Shown: positions 1 through 7,557 of the stretch, one piece after another | Layout of the letters: each line of letters starts with the position of its first letter | How positions within the stretch are numbered: the first letter of the stretch is position 1 | Source: Acetobacteraceae bacterium | GTDB taxonomy: Bacteria; Pseudomonadota; Alphaproteobacteria; Acetobacterales; Acetobacteraceae | DNA: 37,763 nt | Assembly: GCA_027306955.1 (NCBI GenBank) | Contig: DAHUXX010000098.1 | Span: forward strand, 1 to 37,763 | Direction: 5' to 3' | Notes under the pieces: generated by a model | Database searches by the model: none | What the model saw: the letters and a program-made list of their open reading frames with translations, nothing else | What the model was told of the DNA's origin: nothing | Translations under genes and position numbers: made by a program

Positions 1-107
1 ACTCCGACCAATCTTTTCGATGGGTTGCAGGGCAGTAAATCCAAAAGACACAGGGACCGCTCGTTCATTCGTACCGCTGGCCCCTGTTGCATTTTGGAAC
101 CCGGATT

Positions 108-381
108 CGTTGGCTGGAGGGCATCGACCACCAGCGCACACGGGCCCGCAGGCCGCAGTCCAACGGCATCGTCGAGCGGCTGCACCGCACCCTGCTCGAC
201 GAGCACTTCCGCGTCGAAGGCCGCAAGACTTGGTTTGAGACCATCGAGAAGATGCAGGTCGTGCTCGACACCTACCTCATCGGCTACAATACCAAGCGGC
301 CCCACCAGGGCCGCGGTATGAACGGACGCACGCCCGCCAAGGCGTTCCGCGACGGTATCCCCGAAGCCACCTCACGAAAGG
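108..381 (+). pseudogene. IS481-type transposase, C-terminal fragment
   Basis: This is the 3' part of a DDE transposase gene of the IS481/integrase-core type. The readable part begins at LEGIDHQRTRARRPQSNG and continues through VERLHRTLLDEHFRV and YNTKRPHQGRGMNGRTP, which are typical of the last third of IS481 transposases and include the region of the catalytic glutamate. The first two catalytic aspartates and the DNA-binding N-terminus are missing. The first ~105 bases of the window do not continue the family sequence, so the 5' side is a deletion or insertion junction. The normal C-terminal tail is also lost: after about residue GIPEATSRK the frame runs into the left end of the IS3-family element that follows. 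It is a dead remnant and cannot encode an active enzyme. Confidence 0.8.
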
Positions 382-926
382 TGATCTGCTCCCTGGAAAC
401 TGGATCGTTTTGAGTTAGAGTTTTCTGCTTTTGTTCCCGTGGTTGGGAGGAGCGGAGGACGATGAAGGCATCGAAGTTTTCGGAGGCACAGAAGGCGTTC
501 ATCCTGAAGCAGGGAGCGGACGGCGTGCCGGGGCGACACGCGATCGGGTGTGCCGCGACGTCGGTTATCCGCGAACGCTCCGGGTCGACCAGGGGACGGA
601 TCTCGGCAGCCTAGCGACGGCCGGAGAACCTGGGAATGGCGACACCAAAGACATCATGCCGGATAACGCCTTCAACGAAGCCGTCAACGGTCGCTTTCGG
701 GCGGAGTGCCTGAACGCCCACCGGTTCCTGACGCTTGCCGACGCACGCGAGAAGGCGGCGGATTGGCGCAAGTACTACAACGAGGATCGGCCGCATGGGG
801 CAATCGGCAATCTGCCGCCTGCGGCCTTCATGACTGCCGGCAGCGCTACCAACCCGCTTCCGGAACGAGCTCGAAAACTCTAGGTTCGGGCGGTCCAACA
901 GCCGTTAGCGGCGCAGGGAGCCAGTC
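382..926 (+). mobile_element. Internally deleted IS3-family element with both ends kept
   Basis: The element is about 545 bp, whereas intact IS3 members are about 1.2-1.5 kb. It sits in the 3' end of the IS481 remnant. The left end starts near TGATCTGCTCCCTGG at 382. A 25-nt subterminal segment at 401-425 is matched in inverted orientation at 873-897; both share TAGAGTTTTC and TGGAYCG. The outer CTCCCTG near the left tip recurs inverted near 914-921, but with about 11 extra bases on the right side, so the right tip is approximate. Between the ends lie only the start of OrfA and the C-terminal third of OrfB. Retained ends with lost enzyme is the structure of a non-autonomous derivative. Family assignment comes from the protein fragments; the exact IS name is not known to me. 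Confidence 0.7.
462..883 (+). pseudogene. IS3-family transposase OrfA/OrfB remnant
   Basis: An ATG at 462, preceded by a strong GGGAGGAGCGGAGG ribosome site, opens an OrfA-like start (MKASKFSEAQKAFILKQGAD) that loses family resemblance after about 23 codons and stops at 614. In another frame, from about 562, an OrfB C-terminus is readable: YPRTLRVDQGTDL (around the second catalytic Asp), then DNAFNEAVNGRFRAECLNAH (with the catalytic Glu region), ADWRKYYNEDRPHGAIG, ending at 883. The helix-turn-helix remainder of OrfA, the OrfA/OrfB frameshift zone and the first catalytic Asp region are gone, and a shorter deletion also falls between RVDQGTDL and DNAFNEA. The resemblance is closest to the IS407/IS51-like part of IS3. 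Confidence 0.75.
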
Positions 927-1076
927 TCTCAACTTTACGGTGGGCCGAGAATCCAGGGACAGGTCAGCAGGTCGGGGTGCCGCGCACGAAGGCAACCGCA
1001 AAATCACCGACTGTTGTGAGAAATAGAACCGGAAAGGGTTGGGTTAAATCTGTCATTCAAAACCTCGCTGATCAGC

Positions 1077-1373
1077 CTATCTCCCCGCAACATGAAGAAA
1101 TCCCCAGCCCATGATGATCAGCATGACGCCAATATAGAGGCGCAGCCCCCAGAACGCGGCCTGCTGCCACGGCCGCAGAGCAACCCGCTCGATCGGCATG
1201 AGCGGCGTCAACCAGCCTTCCGTGCGGGCGATCGCGGCGATATCGGCACTGCTGTCACGAGCGGCGCGGTCGAGGTCGCGCTGGCTGGCCTTGGCCGCGC
1301 GCGGTACCGGTATCCGGCTGATGATTTTCGAGCGACGGGTTTCACGGGCAAGAAAAAGGTTGTCCTGGCTCAT
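1077..1373 (-). CDS. Small membrane protein downstream of the NRAMP transporter
   Basis: A 98-residue protein that I do not recognise. The N-terminal half is basic and polar (MSQDNLFLARETRRSK), a middle stretch is alanine-rich, and the C-terminus holds one clear hydrophobic segment (about residues 70-96, FWGLRLYIGVMLIIMGWGFL), so a single-pass membrane protein with its N-terminus in the cytoplasm is likely. The ATG at 1373 has CAGGAG about 8 nt upstream, and the gene starts only 27 bp after the stop of the NRAMP gene, so the two are probably co-transcribed. A role as accessory subunit or partner of the transporter is inference from position only. It could also be a lineage-specific protein of unrelated role. 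Confidence 0.6.
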   Translation of the reverse strand: MSQDNLFLARETRRSKIISRIPVPRAAKASQRDLDRAARDSSADIAAIARTEGWLTPLMPIERVALRPWQQAAFWGLRLYIGVMLIIMGWGFLHVAGR

Positions 1374-1400
1374 GACTTTACGCTCCTGAGCGACGAATTT

Positions 1401-2774
1401 TCAAAGGGCATGGGGAAACACGGTCGCGATGCCGTAGAGGCCATTGCAGGTGATCAGCATGACCATGACGCCGACCGACAGGATGTTGCGGATCGGTGAA
1501 TTCACGTGGTCGCCCAGCAACTCCCGATCATTGAGCAGCATGAGCAGGAACAGCATGGCCGCCGGCATGAACACGGTCGCGATCACTTGGACGGTCAGGT
1601 TGAGGAACCCGACTGGCACGTGCGGCAGCATCAACACACTCGCCGCAATCGCGGTACCAACGATCGCCGGCCCATAAAAATACAACGACCGGCGCGGCGA
1701 GATGTTGACCGACCGCGGAACATCGAGCGCCTCGCCAATCGCCCAAGCAGTACCGGCGGTGATCACGATCGAGGCGACCAGGCCGGCTTCGAGCAGCCCG
1801 AGCGCGAAGATCACCATCGTGCCGTGGCCGAGACGCGACCCGATTCCGGCAAGTACCGAATGGTCATCCAGAGACGCGGCGTTCGTCAGACCGTGCAGGT
1901 ATTGCCCGGAAATCACGATGATCGAGGTGGCGACCACCAGCATCCCGATCACGCCGAGCATCAGATCGCGTCGGCTTGCTTTGATGTCCTGCGGCAGAAT
2001 CCCCTTATCGACGACGCAGGATTGCTGGAAAAACAACTGCCACGGCGCGATCGTGGTGCCGATATTCGCCGAAACCAGGACCAGGAACCCCGCGGAGAGC
2101 AACCCGCCGGGCAATGCCCAGCCGCTGCCGGTAAAAGTGCGGCCGATCGCGCCCCAATCGGGGTGCGAGACTAGCGCGAGCGGCACGAACATCAGGTTGA
2201 ATGCTGCAACCAACAGCGAAATGCGTTCCCATGTGTAATATTTCAGGAACAACAGGATGCTGACGATGAAAACGAACGCAGCCGGTATCGTCACGAGGTA
2301 GGGGACATGGAAAATTTCGCTGGCGACACGGATGCCTATGAATTCGGTCATGAGCGTCAGGATATTCGCGACGACCAGATCGATCAGCGAAAACGCGCCC
2401 CAGAACGCGCCGTAGCGCTTCCAGATCATCTCGGCATGGCCGCGGCGGGTGACGGCGCCGAGCCGGATGGTCATTTCCTGGACCAGATAGGCGATTAAGC
2501 CGAGCGGGATCATCAGCGGGATGAACAGGCTGAACCCGTAGGTGGCGCCGGTCTGCGCGTAGGTGATGACGCCACCGGCGTCGTTGTCGCCGAGCATGTC
2601 CAGGAGGCCAGGACCGACCAACGCAAGGCCAAGGGCGATGCGGCTGCCCAGGCTCTGCTTGCCGATACGCAGCCGCTGAATGCGCAGCCGATCACGCAGC
2701 CGAGCTTCAAGACCCTCGGGAAAAATGATGCGGGCGGTCTCGGGCGAGGTCAGGATATCGGTTTCGGCAGACAT
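1401..2774 (-). CDS. NRAMP/SLC11-family divalent metal transporter with non-classical metal site
   Basis: A 457-residue polytopic inner-membrane protein of the NRAMP fold, predicted to import a divalent cation. The cytoplasmic N-terminus (about 45 residues) is followed by about 11 hydrophobic spans. In TM1 the classical DPGN reads D65-A-G-G68. In TM6 the classical MPHN reads A243-P-W-Q246. So the conserved aspartate is kept, but the asparagine, the soft methionine ligand and the histidine are replaced. As I recall, this pattern marks the NRAMP-related magnesium transporters (NRMT) rather than Mn/Fe MntH proteins. I chose the ATG at 2774 because GGAGA lies 7 nt upstream and the extra 50 residues of the longer frame look non-coding. 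It is followed closely by a small membrane protein gene. Family is near certain; substrate (Mg rather than Mn/Fe) is inference. Confidence 0.85.
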   Translation of the reverse strand: MSAETDILTSPETARIIFPEGLEARLRDRLRIQRLRIGKQSLGSRIALGLALVGPGLLDMLGDNDAGGVITYAQTGATYGFSLFIPLMIPLGLIAYLVQEMTIRLGAVTRRGHAEMIWKRYGAFWGAFSLIDLVVANILTLMTEFIGIRVASEIFHVPYLVTIPAAFVFIVSILLFLKYYTWERISLLVAAFNLMFVPLALVSHPDWGAIGRTFTGSGWALPGGLLSAGFLVLVSANIGTTIAPWQLFFQQSCVVDKGILPQDIKASRRDLMLGVIGMLVVATSIIVISGQYLHGLTNAASLDDHSVLAGIGSRLGHGTMVIFALGLLEAGLVASIVITAGTAWAIGEALDVPRSVNISPRRSLYFYGPAIVGTAIAASVLMLPHVPVGFLNLTVQVIATVFMPAAMLFLLMLLNDRELLGDHVNSPIRNILSVGVMVMLITCNGLYGIATVFPHAL

Positions 2775-3235
2775 GGCATGTCTCCGTGATCGGCAAATGT
2801 GAGGCGAAAATGATGCGGAAGTTGACGGTGATCCGGACCGGGTTCGGCCGGGAGGCTCGCCGTGTGGTTCCGCGACCACTTTCCAATAGGTCACGAGCCG
2901 CCCGAACTGTCGGAACGCCACCACGCGACAAGCCGGCGGCGCGGGAATTCCACGTCACTCGACACGGCGCTCCTGATCGGCGAAGACGACCGATCCGTTC
3001 GTTTTCTGCAGAAGATCATCGTGATCCCTCCTCCTGGTCAGCATTGGCTCGAACCCGGGAGGGATGGGCGGGGTTCAGCGCGTTGCGCGCATCACTCCAG
3101 CCGCGTATCCGGCCCGGGCAATCGTCCATCCCACGGTTGAACGGACAGCAAGCGAAAAGCGCTTACTATCGTCCTCCGAAGGCTGGCCGGTCGATCGCGG
3201 TTTCATCGGATCCTTGGAAAGTTGGTTGATCAAAA
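2775..3235. other. Intergenic region between NRAMP gene and metal repressor
   Basis: About 460 bp between divergent genes with no convincing protein. Short frames here lack family resemblance and good ribosome sites. On the minus strand just upstream of the transporter there are small stem-loops (GTGGT...ACCAC and CGGT...ACCG between about 2825 and 2880) that could belong to a leader RNA, but they do not match a riboswitch I can name. The region presumably contains the transporter promoter; I could not place a convincing -35/-10 pair. Confidence 0.4.
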
Positions 3236-3258
3236 CCGTGGAAATTCGCTTTCCGCGG
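3236..3258. promoter_or_regulatory. Dyad upstream of the metal repressor gene
   Basis: CCGTGGAAA at 3236-3244 and TTTCCGCGG at 3250-3258 form an inverted repeat of 8 out of 9 pairs around a TTCGC centre. It lies about 45 bp before the repressor start and 14 bp before the C-tract operator. It could be a second protein-binding site near a -35 region or a small RNA hairpin. No factor is assigned. Confidence 0.3.
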
Positions 3259-3271
3259 CTACCTGCGCCAT

Positions 3272-3288
3272 ATACCCCCTCATAGTAT
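3272..3288. promoter_or_regulatory. Candidate CsoR/RcnR/FrmR-type operator
   Basis: ATACCCCCTCATAGTAT has the hallmark of operators of this repressor class: an uninterrupted C (or G) tract flanked by inverted ATAC/GTAT arms. It ends 14 bp before the ATG of the repressor at 3303. A weak -10-like TATACC (3271-3276) overlaps it, so bound repressor would block its own promoter, the usual autoregulatory arrangement. Assignment rests on resemblance to known RcnR and FrmR sites; binding is not shown. Confidence 0.6.
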
Positions 3289-3302
3289 CTGGTCAAGAGG
3301 CG

Positions 3303-3578
3303 ATGCAATACACCGAAAAGGAAAAACGCAAGCTGGTGAACCGGCTCAGCCGCATTCGCGGCCAAGTCGAGGCGATGCAGACAGCGTTGGAGGATGATGC
3401 GCGATGCACCGCATTATTGCAGCAGGCAACGGCGTGCCGCGGTGCGCTGGACGGGTTCATCGGCACGGTGATCGAGCACCATATCCGCCAGCATATCGTT
3501 GATCCGAAGCAGCAGGAGACCGATCGCGCCCAGGCCGCCGAAGAGCTGATCGGCGTGGTTCATTCTTACCTGACGTAG
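3303..3578 (+). CDS. CsoR/RcnR/FrmR-family metal-sensing (or formaldehyde-sensing) repressor
   Basis: A 91-residue all-helical DNA-binding repressor (DUF156). The basic first helix (EKRKLVNRLSRIRGQVEAM) is the family signature. The sensory positions are C35, H60 and H64, which match RcnR (Ni/Co sensor) at three of its four ligands; residue 3 is Tyr where RcnR has His. FrmR-type formaldehyde sensors share C35 and H60 but, as I recall, lack H64, and Cu-sensing CsoR has Cys in place of H64. A Ni/Co or Zn response is therefore the best guess. I chose the ATG at 3303 because AAGAGG lies just upstream and the N-terminus then matches the family. The gene directly downstream, normally the efflux pump or dehydrogenase that such a repressor controls, has been replaced by an IS110 fragment. 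Confidence 0.88.
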   Translation: MQYTEKEKRKLVNRLSRIRGQVEAMQTALEDDARCTALLQQATACRGALDGFIGTVIEHHIRQHIVDPKQQETDRAQAAEELIGVVHSYLT

Positions 3579-3640
3579 GTTGAATTTCTGATCAAACCGC
3601 CCCAATGGCGACAGGGTCGGTCCCCAACAATTTGATACCA
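3579..3640. other. Junction segment between repressor gene and IS110 fragment
   Basis: About 60 bp that continue neither the repressor gene nor the IS110 transposase. On the minus strand the transposase frame loses family resemblance after IVGAMSRL, near 3640, and runs on in frame to 3414 through this segment and antisense to the repressor gene. The segment contains GTTTGATCAGAAATTC on the minus strand, which could be the tip of another insertion sequence. I cannot name it. Confidence 0.35.
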
Positions 3641-4395
3641 AGCGGCTCATGGCGCCGACGATCAGCAGCTTGCGGATGTCGGTCTGCCCCATCTTGCTGA
3701 CGCCGCCGCGCCTCGTCTTGCTACCTGTCGAGCGTTGCCTGGGCACAAGGCCCAACCAGGCAGCGAAGTTCCTGCCACTCGAAAACGCGCGCAAATCGGG
3801 CGCGAACGCCATGATGGCGCCGGCGCTGACCGGGCCAACGCCCGGTGCCGAGCACAGACGCCGCATCTCGACGCTCTCCCGTGACGTGTCCTGCTGCCGC
3901 CGGGTCAGCTCCTGGGTCTTCGCCGTGAGATGGTCGATCTGATCGAGGTAGCGGCGAACGATCTCCTTGACCGTGTCCGGCACTTCTGCCGTGCCGGTCT
4001 CTGTCAGACCGATGACCTGCTTGAGGTGAGCCGGCCCTTGGGCGACCACCAGCATGAACTCGGCCAGATGGCCGCGCAGGGCGTTGATCAGCTGCGCGCG
4101 TTGACGGATGAAGCACTGATGTGTCCGGAAGGCGACTGCGCGCGCCTGATGTTCGGCTTTCTTGACCGCGACGCAATGCATGTTCGGACGCAATGCCGCC
4201 TCGGCAATCGCGGCGGCATCAGCCGCATTGTTCTTCTGCCGCTTGACGAACGGCTTCACGTAGATCGGCGGGACCAGGCGAACATTATGTCCGAAGCCTT
4301 GAGCCACCCGGCCCCAGCAGTGGCTCGTCGCGCAGGCCTCCATCGCCACGATACATGACGGCTGCGAACTCAGCCGCTCGCGACGACGCCTCCGC
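3640..4395 (-). pseudogene. IS110/IS1111-type transposase, both ends missing
   Basis: A transposase with DEDD (RuvC-like) N-terminal and helix-hairpin-helix C-terminal domains. Readable family sequence runs from SCIVAMEACATSHCWG through VKPFVKRQKNNAADAAAIAEA, LCSAPGVGPVSAGAIMAF (the pocket with the catalytic serine region is nearby) and FAAWLGLVPRQRSTGSK to KMGQTDIRKLLIVGAMSRL. About 60 residues of the N-terminus, including the first catalytic acidic residue, and about 60 of the C-terminus are gone. The open frame is therefore not a working gene. Its upstream edge (about 4385-4395) coincides with the point where the neighbouring MFS gene loses its C-terminus, so insertion followed by deletion is the simplest history. 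Confidence 0.85.
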
Positions 4396-5544
4396 CCACC
4401 AGCGGGCCCAGCGAGTTGCCGAGAAAGGTTGCCGACGCGGTCATGCCGAACACGGTGCCGCGGTCGGCGCGCGCCACCAGCCGCCCCACCAGCGCGTTCG
4501 CCGTGGGCAGGATGCCGCCGATGAACATGCCGAGCCCGAAGTGCTCCGTCAGGAACACACCGTAGCTGTGGGCAAAGGCCTGCGGCACGCTGGTCACCGT
4601 GGCACCGAACAGGCAGATCAGCAACACGCGGCGGTAGCCAATGCGGTCGCTGCGCTTGCCGAGGAAGGGCGAGGCGATGAGGTCCGCAAGCCCGGTGATG
4701 GAATAGGCGAGGCCGGCAAGGGTCGCGAGCGCCGGCACGTTGCCCGCCAGCAGCTGCACGAACAGCGTCACCATCGGCTGTGCCGCGCGCACCGCGAATT
4801 GCGCCAGCAGCAGCACCAGGAACAGCGGCAGCAGCGCCGCGGAGGATGCCGCCATCCGCAGGCTGGCGAGCAGGGAACGCCTGGCCTGCCCCTCCGGCGG
4901 CGGCGTGAAATGCTCCCGCACCACGAAATGCACCGAGATCGCGGTGAGGAAGGTCAGCAGCGAGGTGAGGTAGAACGGCACCCGGTAGCTGCCGGAGAGG
5001 TCGGACAGCGCGCCGCCGATCACCGGCCCGACCAGCGAGCCGACGAGCTGGCCGGTGCTGAGCCAGCCCAGCGCGTAGCCCAGCCGCCGCTCCGGCACCG
5101 CACCTGGCTCGCCACCAGGGCGATCGCGTTGGTGGAAAACCCGGCGAAGGCGCCCATCAGCGCGCGCCAGGCAAAGAACTGCCAGACATTGCCGGCGAAC
5201 CCCATCAGCGCGGTGAACAGCGAGATCGCGAAACCGGAGCGCAGCAACATCAGCTTACGCCCCTTGCGGTCCGCGAGCGTGCCCCAGAGCGGTGAGGCGA
5301 AAGCCGCGATCAGGGGCGTCGCCGCGGTCAGGATGCCGGCCCAAAGCAGGATGCTGTGGCGGTTGGTGACGCCGAGATCCGGCAGCAACAGCGGCATGAT
5401 CGGCGTCAGCACCGAGAACGACATGGTCATGACGAACTGGATGCCGACCATGGCCCAGAGCGTGCGCTGCCAGTTAGCGAAGAGCACGTGGTCCGTCACA
5501 TCGCCGGCCGCCCGCCCCGGTTCCGCGCCCTCCAATTCCTGCAT
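4385..5544 (-). pseudogene. MFS drug-efflux transporter, frameshifted and truncated
   Basis: This was a major facilitator of the MdtG-like multidrug type. The first frame (ATG at 5544, GGAG 5 nt upstream) covers the N-terminal domain to ALVASQV and includes the A-motif-like GTLADRKGRK. The second frame resumes at PERRLGYALGWLSTGQLVG and runs through the central loop and the second six-helix half (GKRSDRIGYRR is the repeated A-motif) to NSLGPLVGGGVVA. Between them the DNA reads CAGGTGCGGTGCCGGAG where CAGGTGCCGGAG would keep the frame: a 5-bp tandem duplication at about 5096-5105. The last one to two helices are missing, cut off by the IS110 fragment. It is almost certainly non-functional as one protein. 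The substrate is unknown. Confidence 0.85.
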
Positions 5545-5567
5545 TGCTCCGCGCCGACCTTACGTCA

Positions 5568-5587
5568 TGTGACACAAGCGTGTCACA
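5568..5587. promoter_or_regulatory. Perfect palindrome in front of the MFS pseudogene
   Basis: TGTGACAC and GTGTCACA form a perfect 8-bp inverted repeat around AAGC. The site lies 24-43 bp upstream of the MFS start codon, where a repressor operator would sit. Such arms are typical of TetR-family operators; the spacing does not fit CRP/FNR (which needs TGTGA-N6-TCACA). No regulator gene is adjacent. Whatever bound here has lost its target, because the gene is broken. Confidence 0.5.
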
Positions 5588-5656
5588 ATGAACGCCTGGC
5601 GGCGCGGCGCCAAAGCGCCTGGTGCCGGGCAGCCTCGCGGTTGACGCAGGCGCGCC

Positions 5657-6727
5657 TTAGCGGAGGGGATCGAGCCGCAGCCCGCTCTGGGCGTCGAAGA
5701 CGTGCAGGCTCGCGCTCGGGATCGCGATCTCGGTGCGCTCGCCGCCGGACCAGGCGCCATGCACCTTCACCGACAACATCGCCTCGTCCGGCAGGCGGCC
5801 GAGCAGCACCGTCTCCGAGCCCAGCGGCTCGACGAGGTCGATCGTGAGCGGCGTCCCGCCAGGCTCCAGCCGCACATGCTCGGGCCGGATACCCACGGTG
5901 AGCTTCTGTCCTTCCACCCCCTCGCGCCTGCCATCGGCGAATGGCAGCAGCATACCGCCCTCGAGCCGAGCCGCGGTACCGCCGGCGGTGAGCGTCGCGT
6001 CCAGCAGGTTCATCGCCGGCGTGCCGATGAAGCCCGCGACATAGCTATTGGCCGGCCGGTCGAACACCTCCATCGGCGTTGCGAGCTGCACCGGCACGCC
6101 GAGATGCAGCACCAGCAGCCGGTCGCCCAGCGTCATCGCCTCCACCTGGTCGTGGGTGACGTAGAGGCTGGTAACGCCGAGCCGGCGCTGCAGCCGGCGG
6201 ATCTCCGCGCGCATCGAGACGCGCAGCTTGGCGTCGAGGTTGGAAAGCGGCTCGTCGAAGAGGAACAGTTTCGGCTCCCGAACGATCGCACGGCCCATGG
6301 CGACGCGCTGGCGCTGCCCGCCCGAGAGCTGGCGCGGCTTGCGCGCAAGCAGCGCTTCGAGCCCCAGCAGCGCAGCCGCCTCGTGCACACGCCGCTGGAT
6401 TTCCGGCTTCGGCAGGCCGCGGATGCGCAGACCATAGGCCATGTTGTCGAACACGCTCATGTGCGGATAGAGCGCGTAGTTCTGGAACACCATGGCGATG
6501 TCGCGCGCCGAGGGGTCGAGCGCCGTGATGTCGCGCCCGTCGAGGACGATGCGCCCGGAGGTTGGTTCCTCCAGCCCCGCCACGAGGCGCAGCAGCGTCG
6601 ATTTGCCGCAGCCCGAGGCGCCGACGATCACAAGCATCTCGCCGGAATTGAGAGAGAGATCGATGCCGTGCAGCACCTCGATCGGGCCAAAGCTCTTGCG
6701 CAGCTTCTCGATCACCAGGGTCGCCAT
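5657..6727 (-). CDS. ugpC: ABC transporter ATP-binding subunit, UgpC type
   Basis: A 356-residue ATPase of the MalK/UgpC subfamily that energises uptake by the adjacent permeases on the cytoplasmic face. Seen in order: Walker A GASGCGKST (36-44), Q-loop Gln82, signature LSGGQ (134-138), Walker B LFLFDEP (154-160), switch His192, then a C-terminal OB-fold regulatory domain (VGIRPEHV region). The ATG at 6727 shares one base with the stop of ugpE, so the genes are translationally coupled. It closes the operon; the phosphodiesterase gene ugpQ that follows in Escherichia coli is absent here. MalK-like ATPases are interchangeable between sugar systems, so the substrate call comes from the operon rather than from this subunit. 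Confidence 0.92.
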   Translation of the reverse strand: MATLVIEKLRKSFGPIEVLHGIDLSLNSGEMLVIVGASGCGKSTLLRLVAGLEEPTSGRIVLDGRDITALDPSARDIAMVFQNYALYPHMSVFDNMAYGLRIRGLPKPEIQRRVHEAAALLGLEALLARKPRQLSGGQRQRVAMGRAIVREPKLFLFDEPLSNLDAKLRVSMRAEIRRLQRRLGVTSLYVTHDQVEAMTLGDRLLVLHLGVPVQLATPMEVFDRPANSYVAGFIGTPAMNLLDATLTAGGTAARLEGGMLLPFADGRREGVEGQKLTVGIRPEHVRLEPGGTPLTIDLVEPLGSETVLLGRLPDEAMLSVKVHGAWSGGERTEIAIPSASLHVFDAQSGLRLDPLR

Positions 6728-7557
6728 CACTTCTCTCCCTCGGTGAGGCCGCGCACGAACCAGCGCTGCATCGACAGCACGACGACCACGGGCGGGATGA
6801 GCGCGATCACCGCGGTCGCCATCACCTTGTTCCATTCCGTCGAGGTGTCGATGCCGATCATCTTCACGATGCCGATCACGATGGTGTCGAGGCTGGGGCT
6901 GGTCGCCACCACCAGCGGCCAGAGATACTGGTTCCAGCCATAGACGAAGAGGATCACGAACAGCGCGGCGAGATTGGCGGCCGAGACCGGGATCAGGATG
7001 TCCTTGAGGAAGCGCAACGGCCCCGCCCCGTCCATGCGCGCCGCCTCCACCAGCTCGTCGGGGATCGCGGCGAAGGTCTGGCGGAACAGCAGCGTCGCCG
7101 TCGCACTCGCGATCAGCGGCACGGCGAGGCCCGGGAATGTGTCGATCATGTGCAGGTCGCCCATCACCGCGTAGGTCGGGATGATCCGCACCTCGACCGG
7201 CAGCATCAGGGTGACGAAGATCGTCCAGAACGCGGTGCGGCGCAGCGGGAAGCGGAAGAACACCACGGCGAAGGCGGAAAGCACGGAAATCACGATCTTG
7301 CCGATGGCGATCGCCAGCGCCATACCGAAGGAGACCACCAGCATCCGCCACACCGGCGGCACGCCGGGCCCACCGTTCACCAACACATCCCAGAAGCTGC
7401 CGAGATGGTCGAGCCGCGGGATGAGCGACAGCTCGCCGCGATCAATCGCGGCCGGGTCGAGCGTCGCGGCGCAGAAGGCGAGCCAGATCGGCAGCGCGAA
7501 CAGCAGCGCGCCCAGGATCAGCACCGTATGCGCGAGCCAGTTCCGCGACCGCCTCAT
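6727..7557 (-). CDS. ugpE: ABC transporter permease, UgpE type
   Basis: A 276-residue inner-membrane permease (MalG/UgpE type, binding-protein-dependent transport inner membrane component). Six hydrophobic spans are visible. The EAA loop that docks on the ATPase reads VEAARMDGAGPLRFLKDIL and is followed by the last spans. It forms the heterodimeric channel with UgpA. The start ATG at 7557 overlaps the stop of ugpA (ATGA). A short charged N-terminus (MRRSRN) precedes the first span. Length and position match the family. Confidence 0.92.
   Translation of the reverse strand: MRRSRNWLAHTVLILGALLFALPIWLAFCAATLDPAAIDRGELSLIPRLDHLGSFWDVLVNGGPGVPPVWRMLVVSFGMALAIAIGKIVISVLSAFAVVFFRFPLRRTAFWTIFVTLMLPVEVRIIPTYAVMGDLHMIDTFPGLAVPLIASATATLLFRQTFAAIPDELVEAARMDGAGPLRFLKDILIPVSAANLAALFVILFVYGWNQYLWPLVVATSPSLDTIVIGIVKMIGIDTSTEWNKVMATAVIALIPPVVVVLSMQRWFVRGLTEGEK

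Noticed and set aside
2775..2900. Possible manganese (yybP-ykoY) or magnesium riboswitch before the NRAMP gene
   Set aside because: CCGTCAAC and small stems are suggestive, but the conserved GGGGAGUA loop of yybP-ykoY and the M-box core are absent.
3414..3639. C-terminal continuation of the IS110 transposase frame across the repressor gene
   Set aside because: Family resemblance ends near 3640. The rest is an accidental in-frame reading of the junction and the antisense of the CsoR-type gene.
5568..5587. CRP/FNR-type or Pho-type site
   Set aside because: Half-site spacing is wrong for CRP/FNR, and there are no two direct CTGTCA repeats as a Pho box requires. It was kept only as a generic palindrome.
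5606..5619. GGCGC-CAAA-GCGCC stem-loop after ugpC as a terminator
   Set aside because: The stem is only 5 bp, no U-tract follows, and such stems are frequent by chance in DNA of this GC content.
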